Notes under the pieces: generated by a model
The model's database searches: none
Seen by the model: only the letters and a program-made list of their open reading frames with translations
What the model was told of the DNA's origin: nothing
NCBI GenBank assembly: GCA_003024175.1
Contig: MDYQ01000004.1
Span: forward strand, 248,001 to 312,000
DNA: 64,000 nt
DNA from: Planoprotostelium fungivorum
Taxonomy: Eukaryota; Evosea; Variosea; Cavosteliida; Cavosteliaceae
Direction: 5' to 3'
Shown here: in pieces, positions 1-11,000 of the stretch
Layout of the letters: every line of letters starts with the position of its first letter
How positions within the stretch are numbered: position 1 is the first letter of the stretch
Program-made: the position numbers and the translations under genes

Positions 1-446
1 CGACCAAGTTGAGCACGACCACGGCCGCCCCTGCACCCACAAGTGGAAATCTGACCGGCAGCAACTACTTCTACATCTCTTCCAAGTCCGCCGGTCTCTA
101 CCTCACTTCCAGCGCTACCGATCAGTACGTCAGAGTCAACGGAACGAGACAGCAGGCGACTCGATATCTGGTAGCGGCCATACAAGGAAAGGACAACTTG
201 TTCTCTGTTCAAGACGTCAAAACCTCTCAGTACGTCTGCGCTGACAGCAACGGAGATCAGCCTCTCATCGCCAACCGAGGAAGCCCTTCTGGCTGGGAGT
301 CTTTCTCTTTCGAGAAGCAGGGACAGTACTGGGCCATTCGTGCGGACGATAACAAGAAGTACGTGGCTGTCCAGAGTGACAAGAGAACGCAGGCTACTTC
401 AGACAAGGTGCAGGACTCTGCCTTGTGGACTCTTACCTCCGCTTAA
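1..446 (+). CDS. C-terminal fascin-like beta-trefoil domain, partial gene
   Basis: The window opens inside this gene; only its last ~145 codons are visible and the stop is at 444-446. A Thr/Ala/Pro-rich linker leads into one fascin-like/ricin-like beta-trefoil with motifs YVCADSNGDQPLIANR, WESFSFE and QYWAIRADDNKKYV, typical of actin-bundling or carbohydrate-binding trefoils. The same domain ends the GH81 gene downstream (2747-3190) at almost identical nucleotide sequence, so this is probably the tail of a tandem GH81 paralogue whose catalytic part lies left of the window. An AATAAA follows at about 487. Sugar binding in a secreted glucan-degrading enzyme is inferred. Confidence 0.7.
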   Translation, partial: TKLSTTTAAPAPTSGNLTGSNYFYISSKSAGLYLTSSATDQYVRVNGTRQQATRYLVAAIQGKDNLFSVQDVKTSQYVCADSNGDQPLIANRGSPSGWESFSFEKQGQYWAIRADDNKKYVAVQSDKRTQATSDKVQDSALWTLTSA

Positions 447-636
447 TTCGTAGTGCACGACACGATTATCACGTTGGGAGACCAACAATAAACCATTTGA
501 AATGGAAGACCGTGGATTGAAATCTCTTTTATCTTCCATTGCCGGAAGTTTTCGTGGTTTTCTGTGGAGACCCCACGGCGCCAACAAGGGAGGCCATACG
601 TTCTTGTGACGCCTTACGAAATACTGGGGAGTCTTA

Positions 637-3190
637 ATGACCACGAGGATCGTAATGGGTCAGACGGTCAACAATCTCACCACCCATGAGGTTAGTTCGC
701 AGGCCTCAAACCTCAGATCACGGCAAGATCTGTCAATGGTGAGGCCATCGGTAACACCAAAACTGCCTCCAAGTTCAAGGTGCATTACCCTCCCTCTTCC
801 ATCTATAACGCGACAGGTGGTGACGCAGAACGGACTCACTTGGCTCGTCTATGTCCTCTCTGGCCCTGTCAGCCTCACTACCTCAGCTCAGTCTCTGACA
901 GTCAGCTCAGCGTACAAGGGAGCAGTGCGAGTGGCCAAACTGAAGGAGGCAGCTGACGAGTCAGTGCTGGACAAGTACATGTCAGTGTATGCAAAGAGCG
1001 CGCAGGTGACATACCAAGTGAGCAACGATATGGCCACAGTGCAGTACAAGTTCAACACCAACGGCACCGGAGACCTTCTCGTAATGACGTGGCCTCACCA
1101 CAGAGACCAGCTGTCACGTACAACCAAGTATGTTGCTTTACAATACTTGACGATTAAGGGATACATGAAAGGTGAGAATGTGTGATGATCCACTACTGGA
1201 TTAACGTATTGCAGCTGTGGAGGCCAATCCTCTTGTCTTGACTCTTCCCTTGACGAGCATCAAGTGGACACCCAACAAGCCCATCGATCCTTCTTGCAGT
1301 CAAGATGACATCGGTAATCCGTCTCCACAGGATCCCTTCTTCACCGTTGCTAGGTGATCGAATTTCCATCGACTTTTCGACTGACAGGCTGTACAGACAC
1401 AAGGACTGGTACGCAGGTCTCTCCTGGGCATCTGGCGTACCATATAACGGTGCTTTCAGAAACGAGGAGTCCACATCGGAGGCCGTCAATGGATACTACG
1501 GTCTCTACACTTTCGGTCTCGTCACAAACGATCAGAACCTCATCGACTTTGCTCGTCTCTTGCTGGCCACAGAGATCCATTCGAACAGAAGATACTGGCA
1601 TCTCAAGGACGACACGAATGATCCAGCTTACCCGAGAAGGCTTACAGAGATATGGCTACAGCTGGTAATCTCCTGACCGATTCTTCTGGACAGTGGCTGT
1701 GAGTGAAAGATATCGAGATCAAATGGATCCATGAACTTCTTATGAAATAGATGGTGGGGCAACCAGAGACTAGAGATCGCTGCCATCCAGATCTTGCCTC
1801 TCACTCCCATCACTGAAGAAGTGGTCGATGCTGTGTGGGGTCCAGCCATGTATGCATACAGTGCAAAGGAGTTCAACGACCCTAGTGTGGCTGACGACTG
1901 GAGGAGTGTCATCTATGCAGCTCATGCCACATGGGACCCTGTTGCAGCTTACAAGGTCAGCGACGTATGTTGACACTTCTGGCTGAAACATGGCAGGAAG
2001 CAGCCACGCTGTCAGCTTGGGGCTCTGGCAACTCAAACACGAACACACTGCACTTCATTGCCACACGTGGTACAAACGGCATCTGCAGCTCAGCAGGCGT
2101 TCCCACACCTCTAACAGACATCTGTGTCACTCTTCTCAGTAAATCCACGGGATATTATGTCAATGAAAGTTCCCCTGTCAAGGCCAAAGGTCGGACGTCG
2201 CTCTCAGATGACATATCTGACGTCACCAGCATTGCCAACACAAGCCGGGAGATATATCATTCAGTGGATGCCAGGAGGTTTCAGCATAAAATCTCAAACT
2301 ACGGGCAAATACATATCTGGAGGTAATGGAGGGATGGTCACCGCCAGTACAGCTGAGGTGGGAGGATGGGAGTCATTTCAGGTGAAATGTTGCTGCCTGT
2401 GTCATGAAATCTTACCAGAACAGTTCAAGCAAGTGGGACAGTACTGGGCCATCGTTGCCAACAGCAACAAGATGTACGCTGAGGTACAAGCTGACGGAAC
2501 GCTCAAGACTTCTGCTGGCACAGTCACTGACGCCACTCTGTTCATCATCACCGCTGATGCGTCGAATATCACTACCGCAACTCCCACATCAACTACGACC
2601 ACTGCAGAAGTAATGGATGACGTAGAAGCAGAAGTGGACGTGCCGTAGATAATGGTTGATGAGAAGGCCCACATCAATACAATCCCCGTCTCAAAGTTCC
2701 GTCAACCACGAAGTCCAGCACGACTACCAGTCGGAGCTCCACGACTATGCCAAGTACAACCACGGCCGCTCCTGCACCCACAAGTGGAAATCTGACCGGC
2801 AGCAACTACTTCTACATCTCTTCCAAGTCCGCCGGTCTCTACCTCATTTCCAACGCAGCTGATGTATACGTCAGAGCCAGTGGAACGAGACAGCAGGCGA
2901 CTCGATATCTGGTAGCGGCCATACAAGGAAAGGACAACTTGTTCTCCGTACAAGATGTCAAGATCTCTCAGTACGTCTGTGCTGAGGCCAAAGGAGATCA
3001 ACCACTCATGGCCAACCGAAGAATTGCACTCGGTTGGGAGTACTTCTCTTTCGAGAAGCAAGGGCAATATTGGGCCATCCGTGCAGACGATAACAAGAAG
3101 TATGTGACCCTGCAGGGTGACAAGAGGATACAGGCCACTTCAGACAAGGTGCAGGATTCTGCTCTGTGGGTTCTTACCTCCAACCCTTGA
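637..3190 (+). CDS. GH81 endo-1,3-beta-glucanase with fascin-like C-terminal domains
   Basis: Family GH81 enzymes cut internal beta-1,3-glucan bonds. Signatures in spliced exons: LLVMTWPHHRDQL (about 1063-1110), YAGLSWASGVPYNG, the catalytic-region motif ESTSEAVNGYYGLYTFGL (about 1471-1525) with its acidic pair, and LLATEIHSNRRYWH. The enzyme domain is followed by two fascin-like beta-trefoils (about 2131-2560 and 2770-3187) separated by a Ser/Thr-rich linker. Short introns lie for example at about 692-717 and 2381-2417. The first part of the GH81 fold and a signal peptide were not found, and two reading frames meet near 810-835 without a usable intron, so the gene may be 5'-truncated or frameshifted, or the sequence contains an error. 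The start is therefore uncertain. A role in digesting fungal or algal walls is inferred. Confidence 0.75.
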
Positions 3191-3348
3191 TACACGACAT
3201 GATCAGCATTTCTGGGGGAAGATGAATACAATATTTTAAAATGTAACCTCGATTTTTTACGTACGAGACGGTGACGATTTATTGTAGAGGGTGCAAATTC
3301 ATAATTTGATTCTGGCGATTAGATCGGCATCATCGGTTGCAGTGCAAC

Positions 3349-4107
3349 ATGGGTCAGGCAGCCTCTCTTTTACAGATTGCTAAGACGACAAATGCGAGCA
3401 ACAGAGTGAGTCGTCAGACTTGACCACGTAATCATTATCGTATCAGGAGGCCTCTATGTCAACAATCCGCAATCTGATTGCGCAAAGAGGTATCGCACCT
3501 TTCAAGAATGAGTTGACTGCGACCGATGAAGAAGGAAGGGTGAGTATCATCACATGTGGAATCAGATCTGATCGAAACGACAGACACCACTTCATTGGGC
3601 CAGTCTAGGAGGTCACGTAGAGCTCGTTTCTCTCCTATTGGAATTGGGCGCTGACGTGGAATCCCGAGACATTACCGGCTGCACACCTCTGGTTTCAGCT
3701 GTTTTCAATGGTCATCTCGATGCCTGCAAAGTTTTAATCAAAAGAGGTAACGCAGAAGTCAACTCACAGAATCGAGATGGAATGACTCCCCTTCACTGGG
3801 TGTGGATCAAAACAAGTCCCATCGCACGACTGACATCGACAGACGGTCGTAGAGGGACATTATTCTTGTGCCGAGTTCTTGATCATGCACGGAGCCGATG
3901 CTCTTCACATCAAGTGAATGATGATCCAGACCCATCATCCCGTTGACTTGAGACAGAAACAACAAAGGCCAGAACGCCTTCCAGATCTGCTCCACTCTCA
4001 AAACGAAGAAGAGGAACAAATTCGTCTTATTTCTGCAGAGACAGCTGCTGGAGAAGCGGGGAGAGAAAGGTGAAACGATACAAAGAATCGTCCAATTGAT
4101 CGACTGA
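3349..4107 (+). CDS. Ankyrin-repeat protein
   Basis: The ATG at 3349 begins MGQAASLLQIAKTTNASNR, a Gly2 start that could be N-myristoylated. Spliced exons then give ankyrin repeats: TPLHWASLGGHVELVSLLLE, GCTPLVSAVFNGHLDACKVL, DGMTPLHW, and after a further intron VVEGHYSCAEFLIMHGADAL. Introns are about 41-45 nt. Read without a last intron, the frame ends at 4105-4107. A 41-nt GT..AG intron (4070-4110) would instead splice it in frame onto the S41 peptidase gene downstream, so the 3' end is ambiguous. Ankyrin repeats bind proteins; no partner can be named. Confidence 0.7.
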
Positions 4108-4136
4108 TAGATCTGAAAGGATTGGATCTGAGTCAG

Positions 4137-7100
4137 ATGATGGACAACGCTCCCATCGAAACCTTCGTCGCTCCCGTGGATCTAAGACGAACACAACTCA
4201 CGACTGCCTCGGTATCACTGTCTTTTCCCTTCTCTGACGTGAAGAAGTTGCGATCTCCCTTCTTACGCGTGGGTCTCTCTACTACGGTGCACGTAGACTC
4301 AACATGAAATAGGTCTCGGTCACGGACTTTCACGGTCCGACACGTTCGAGATTTGTAGATGAATCGAGAGGGTCCACCATCACATCCACTTCATCTCTGA
4401 GAAGATTAGTCGTTCTCTGTAAAGTGTGGGGCATCATCAAGTACGCTCACCCTTCCGTTCCCATCATCACCACCCACTCTGCCTGGGACAATGCATTGGT
4501 GCAGGCTCTACCTTCCATCGTCAACACGAAGAATGTTGAGGAATATTGCTCGTCACTCAACACACTGTTGGGTGGCGCGAGAGATGCAAACACGAGGTGT
4601 TACGACATCAACGAAGACATTCTGAAGCTGAGTCGAACTTTGTTGAATCGAGATTGTGCAGGTGTCGTCAACCTCTTCACGACATGTCTCTGAATCATGC
4701 AGAGTACGTAGAGCAGCCTTACCTCATCGAATTAGAAGAAGGGAAGACGCTCTTAGTTCTGAACGACCACGAGAGATTATCAGATCCAAGCAAATCGAGC
4801 GCCCTGAAGGATTGCATGTCCCAATTGAAACCTCACGATGACCTGATCTTCGATTTGCGTCTCAAATTCGGACAGCCCACTACGAGTCACTCGTTCAAGT
4901 GTAACGTCTATGATGCCATAAGGATGATACTTCACAAGACAGTCCTCTTACCTTCCACTATGAGTAGGATGTACCAGGGCTATCCCCAACACAAGCACGT
5001 GGGGTCCCTCTTTAAATCGGGAAATTACATCACCGAGGGAGAGGTGAGTGAGATCTACAACGGTGTAGATGACGAAGGATAGACGTTGATTCCCACGGGA
5101 GACATTCAATGGCTGAGGAACTCGGAATCTCCGAATATATCCGCGGAGTTTCCGAGACCACCCGGTAGTGAAGAAGTCGAAGAAAACTCGAAGAAAGGTC
5201 GATGGATCTTCCTCGTCAATCGTTACACACCAGACGCCATCATCGATCTCGTCTCTGCTCTACAATTACAAGTACGTACGATTCATCTACAACTCACTGA
5301 TCGTCTCAGTACAACAGCTTCGTCATAGAAGAGACAGAAGAGGACACGAAGATGGAATTAGGTATACCCTCCATTCAGGTCAACGTGGGTGACTCCCTCG
5401 CCGTGTCCATACGTAAACACGTTCGCATCAACTCGGACGGTACGTACGGATTCGCGCCAAATATCTCGGTCAACCTATCGGTCAAAGAGGGAGAGAGGAG
5501 GGATATCTATCCAGATACCCAGGACGATTGTCTTGTCGCCGTGCGTCATTCATCCAGACGTACCTTACGTACGCATGAACTGACTGCGACAGGCTCTGAA
5601 CGTCCTGAGAGGAGATCTCGTTGTAGACAAGAGTGATCGACCCACTCTACCCAGTTACCTGTGTCGATCGGAAGAGGAGAGCTCTGGTTCCTCTTTCCCC
5701 AGCTTAGAACTGCGATACCTCTCTGTCTTCCGTCTCTACAATGTCATACGCTACTTCTACCCTTACCTTGATATCATGGATAAGCCCTGGGACGATATCA
5801 TCAACGAGGTACTACCCCGAGTGGAGAAGCTGACGTCAGCCCTGTCTTACCACCAGCTGATCGCAGAGATGGTGGCACAACTCAACGACTCCCACGCCAT
5901 CATGTCATCTATGACGTTCAACCAGTACGTCGGTACGTACGTACCTCCCATACTGGTACGTACTGCGGAGGGCCAGACGGTCGTCACGGAGATATTCGAC
6001 CCTCTCTTGGTGCGTAATCTGCAGGGTAGCCCCAGCATCAAGCCGGTCAACCCTGTCAATCCCGGCCTGGCAGTCGGTGACGTCATATTACGTATCGGTG
6101 ACGAATCTGTGGCCGAGAGGCGGGCGAAATTGGCCACCTTCACGTCTGGTTCTACACCGCAGGCATTAGATGCGAAGATCAACCAGAAGATTTTGGCGGG
6201 AGAGAAAGATTCGGCCATCATACTCGAGGTGAATCTACATCGTTGTAGATGAGACTGAACGGAACAAGGTCAAGACGGTGGACGGAATGAACGTGACGGT
6301 CACCCTGCCGAGAACGATGCTACCCGGTCAGACTACAATGAGGCAAGGGCCCGCTTACCGGTGGCTCCACAAGGGTGTCGGTTACATCGATCTCATCCAA
6401 TTGCTTCCCGCCCAGGTAGATCCATCTACAACGATGTAGATAGACGATACTCACGCGAAGTCAGGTGGACGTGGCGTTGGACACGCTGAGAGAGGCCGTC
6501 GGCATCATATTGGACGTCAGAGGTTACCCCAAGGGCAGCATCTACCAGCTCGCACCCAGACTGGCCTCGAAGAGGGTCGTAGTGGCCAGAACACAGACGA
6601 GGACACTCTTACCCTCCATGATCTACACCGAGTTGGAGTCCTGCTCCATCGAAGAGATCCACAGACTACACCCCTCACCCCACTGGAAATTTGGGGGGAA
6701 AGTGAGTCACGTGACTTGATGACTGCTCACATGACCTCTTCAGATCATCGCGCTTGTGAGTGAAGAGACGATGTCACACGGAGAACACACTTGTCTCTAN
6801 TAGACGNCAATCCCGGCCTGGCAGTCGGTGACGTCATATTACGTATCGGTGACGAATCTGTGGCCGAGAGGCGGGCGAAATTGGCCACCTTTACGTCTGG
6901 TTCTACACCGCAGGCATTAGATGCGAAGATCAACCAGAAGATTTTGGCGGGAGAGAAAGATTCGGCCATCATACTCGAGGTGAATCTACATCGTTGTAGA
7001 TGAGACTGAACGGGGTAAGGTCAAGACGGTGGACGGAATGAACGTGACGGTCACCCTGCCGAGAACGATGCTACCCGGTCAGACTACAATGAGGCAAGGG

Positions 7101-7833
7101 CCCGCTTACCGGTGGCTCCACAAGGGTGTCGGTTACATCGATCTCATCCAATTGCTTCCCGCCCAGGTAGGTCCATCTACAACGATGTAGATAGACGATA
7201 CTCACGCGAAGTCAGGTGGACGTGGCGTTGGACACGCTGAGAGAGGCCGTCGGCATCATATTGGACGTCAGAGGTTACCCCAAGGGCAGCATCTACCAGC
7301 TCGCACCCAGACTGGCCTCGAAGAGGGTCGTAGTGGCCAGAACACAGACGAGGACACTCTTACCCTCCATGATCTACACCGAGTTGGAGTCCTGCTCCAT
7401 CGAAGAGATCCACAGACTACACCCCTCACCCCACTGGAAATTTGGGGGGAAAGTGAGTCACGTGACTTGATGACTGCTCACATGACCTCTTCAGATCATC
7501 GCGCTTGTGAGTGAAGAGACGATGTCACACGGAGAACACACTTGTCTCTATCTCGAGAGCTGCTGTGACGTCACTTTCATAGGACAACCTACCAACGGGA
7601 CCAATGGAAACGTTACGAACGTGACCTTACCGGGCAATATCACGGTAACCTTCACGGCTCTGGGGGCTTCCCATGGCAACGGCGAACCACTGCAGAGGAG
7701 GGGCATCCAGCCCCACGTGGTTGTCACACCGAGGATTCAAGATATCATCAGTGGTGTAGATCGAACCCTTCAGGTGGCCATGCAGTATCTGCTGAGAGAC
7801 GACCAAGGAGAGAACCATCGCAACTTTGTCTAA
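4137..7833 (+). CDS. S41 family (C-terminal-processing-type) peptidase, two modules
   Basis: S41 peptidases are serine proteases related to C-terminal processing protease. Two modules are visible. The first starts with KVWGIIKYAHPSV (about 4421) and has the fold motif IFDLR, but the nucleophile region reads FLVNRYTPDAIIDL with no serine. The second starts RLYNVIRYFYPYLD (about 5735), has a PDZ-like GLAVGDVILRIGDESV, then GIILDVRGYPKGS, and the expected nucleophile region EETMSHGEHTCL with Ser at 7525-7527. About ten short introns separate the exons, several carrying palindromes. The start at 4137 is the first ATG of this open frame; no signal peptide is seen. A 743-bp segment is present twice (6057-6799, 6808-7550), and reading through both copies breaks the frame at the junction, so the intact protein probably uses one copy. 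Confidence 0.75.
6057..6799 (+). repeat. First copy of 743-bp direct repeat within the S41 gene
   Basis: This segment recurs at 6808-7550 with a period of 751 bp and only a handful of substitutions (for example near 6141, 6258 and 6408). It covers the end of the PDZ-like exon through the start of the catalytic-serine exon. It ends at an ambiguous base (n at 6800). Confidence 0.9.
6808..7550 (+). repeat. Second copy of 743-bp direct repeat within the S41 gene
   Basis: Near-identical to 6057-6799 and preceded by an 8-base junction containing two n characters (6800 and 6807). The ambiguous bases and high identity suggest two overlapping contigs or haplotypes joined in assembly, although a recent tandem duplication is possible. 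Confidence 0.9.
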
Positions 7834-8018
7834 GAGGAGAAGTAGACACCCCGCCTAAGGATATTTGTCTGTGTCAGTGTCGAATTCGGAAATATAAAGA
7901 TATTTTATGTCTGCGGAATGGGGCCAACAATACGCTTCCATAGGGGATTCAGAGGTGTCGGGTGATTAGACATTGACCCCAACGTTCGTTTCTGCCTCTT
8001 ATTATTATATCTGTACAG

Positions 8019-11000
8019 ATGCTGGAGAGGCTGCTGCTCTCATTGTGCATCATCTTCTTTGTGACCGCGCAGAGGGGGGAGGATGCGGTGACTCTGTCAA
8101 AATTACAGGGTGTCTACCGATCGAACGGTGAGCGATCGCGATGGATGGGAACTGAATCAGAAAGGAGGACAGCAGTGGACATCATCTTTGAATTGGACAC
8201 TGGACACCGGTGCCGATTACTGTACGTTCTATGGTGTCACTTGCGATGTGAATGGGAATCTCCAAGGACTCAATCTGTCCAGCAACAACGTGCAAGGTAA
8301 GACTGTCACTCACGATCATCGCTCATTCGCGATGCAGGAGAATTTCGAGGTAACTTGAGCAGTCTAAATTATTTGACCTCTTTGGATCTGTCATCAAACA
8401 GTATGGATGGAGTTGTACCATCGTCTCTGTGTACATTAACCAATCTGGTCTATCTGTCTCTGTCAAATAATCTGTTCGAGGGTGAGACAATCATCTCAAA
8501 GATCATCGAGTCTCACAATGTACAGGAGATGTTCCCCCTTGCATAGCTCAGATGACATCGCTCCAGTATTTGGACCTCTCCTTCAATGTCTTCACTGGAT
8601 CCATGGACGCCGCTTACGCACCGAATCTCATGCAATTGTCTCTGGGAAGAAACATCTTCAGTGGTTCCATCTCTTCCAACATCTCATCCTTGATCCACCT
8701 CACCTCTTTGGACGTCACCAACAACGAATTATCTGGCTCCATCCAAGACCAATTCAGTGAGTGCCACCATCATCGATGCACACGTCTCATTTCGAAATCA
8801 GATCAGATGAAGAACCTCTCTCTCATCCGTCTATCTTACAATGACCTCACGGGTGTGATCCTCACGTCATTCTCTATATTGAATTCTCTCAGGCTCCATC
8901 TATTGGTTGTGCGACCTCCCCCAACTCCAAGTCATCGACCTCTCATCCAATTTATTCTCCTCAAATCTTCCAGTCTGTCTCTCTTCTCTCAATTTGGTGA
9001 GTTTACCTCCACCATCTCATCATCGACGATCGTCACCATCTCTTCATCACACACCTTCACCTCTGACTCGTATAGACGTCACTATCTCTGGCTTCGAACA
9101 ACATCTACGGACCCATCCCCGGAGATGAACTGTGGAGTTCTCTGTCTGGTCTTACGACCCTCAATTTGGCCAACAACGCTCTCGGTGAGCTCCTCCTCTT
9201 CATCATCATCATATCATCTCATCATCATCATCATCTCATGCTGATCAGAGGGCCCTCTGCCTAGCAATATCTGCGCCAATATGACCGGACTACAATACCT
9301 CAGATTGTCCAACAACAAGTTGAACGGAACTCTACCCTCTTCGCTGAACGGCCTGAAGAACTTGATCATATTCAACGCCGACAACAACAACTTTGGAGGA
9401 GGTGACACATCACATCAGAACACGATAGATGATGATCATCATCATCACTTGATGTTCACATGATGATGCTGACACGAACAGTCTGTGTCACCTTTGCCAC
9501 GTTACCCAGATTATTAGAGTACACCACATCAAACAACCCCCTCCTCACTTGTGTCTCTGGCAATCTGAACAACGCGAACACCTTACGATATCTAGACATC
9601 TCACGCAACAATGCCTCCGGATCGTTCGCCGGCGTGGGTTCAGGCACGACACTGCTCAACACCATGTCTAGCTTGGTCTACATGAACGTCAGCTACAACA
9701 AGGGTATCACCTCTAGAATGCCCGATCTGAAGCAAGGTGATATGTCGTTGTCCTTCGTGGAGAAGTGTGTATTGATTGTAGATAGGAACGAGCATTCTGT
9801 ATTTGGACTTCAGTTATACCGGTCTCAATTCCGTTCTTCCCATTCCACTCGTGTCCCAATTGAGATACCTCAGTATCGCGGGAACCAAGGGAAACGGATT
9901 CATCCACAGCTACTACCGCAATCTGAGACTCTTAGACGTATGACGTCATCACACGTACTCTCCTCACCCTCACAGGTATTCGATGTATCTGGTACAGCCA
10001 TGACCGGTTCGATTCCCGCCTATATTGCAGGTATTTTTTCCCGCCAAAATGAAATCTCACGCGGGAATAGGAATGACGAAGCTGACCGTATTCAATGCGA
10101 ACAATTGTCTGTTCGTGGGACGCATTCCCGATGCTTTCAGACACATGGGTGATCTACAACAGCTGTCTCTCGGTAACAACAACCAACAGTCCAACGATCT
10201 CAGCTTCCTTTCCAACTTGAACAATCTGGTACGTCTCGTTACGTCTCCCACGGTCTCATAATCTCCAGGTCTCATTCTCCGCCCCCAGTGCCGGTATCAA
10301 CTCGACTCTACCGGGTGAGTGATCACGTGACCTCCTCCTCCTCATCCTCCCAGACGTGGAGAATCTCAGCCAATTAGAAGTGCTCGATCTGTCCAACAAC
10401 AGCTTCACCGGTCAAGTTCCAGACAGTCTCTCTACACTGAGGGCTCTCAAGCAATTGAATCTCTCCATGAACGAGATCTCGGGTTATTTCTTACCACTCA
10501 GATCTGCACCGGAGATCTTAGATCTGTCGCACAATAGTCTCAACGGTTCGGCGGCATTTCTCGGAGAATTGACTGCGACACACGTGAGGATGAGATGATG
10601 CGTACCGTACGGACTGACTCGTTGTAGATACTCAACATCCGGTCGAATTCTTTCGAAGGAGAAATCCCGGATATTTCGGGGCAGAAGAGTCTGTACAGTC
10701 TCGACGTCAGGTGAGACGTCTCATGTGATATCATCTGATTGAACCAGTCACAATCGTTTGTCCGGCAATCCTCCTTCCCTCAGTGGTCTACAACTCCTCC
10801 AATCCGCCGATTTCAGGTGAAATTTCGTCGAGATCTCCCCATTCACCCACTCAGTCATAACAACCTGAGTGGATCTCTACCTGATGTGGACAACACCCCT
10901 TCACTGACCTATCTCGACCTGTCTCACAATCGGTGAGTCACTGCTCTATCCTAGTCTATATTCTATATTCACCCACACTACAGCCTCACGGAAGCCGGAG

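Noticed and set aside
1193-1601. Several overlapping frames in both directions
   Set aside because: Shadows of the GH81 catalytic exon.
3638-4107. CRISPR array or other prokaryotic features
   Set aside because: No direct-repeat/spacer structure, operons or Shine-Dalgarno context anywhere; the DNA is clearly eukaryotic.
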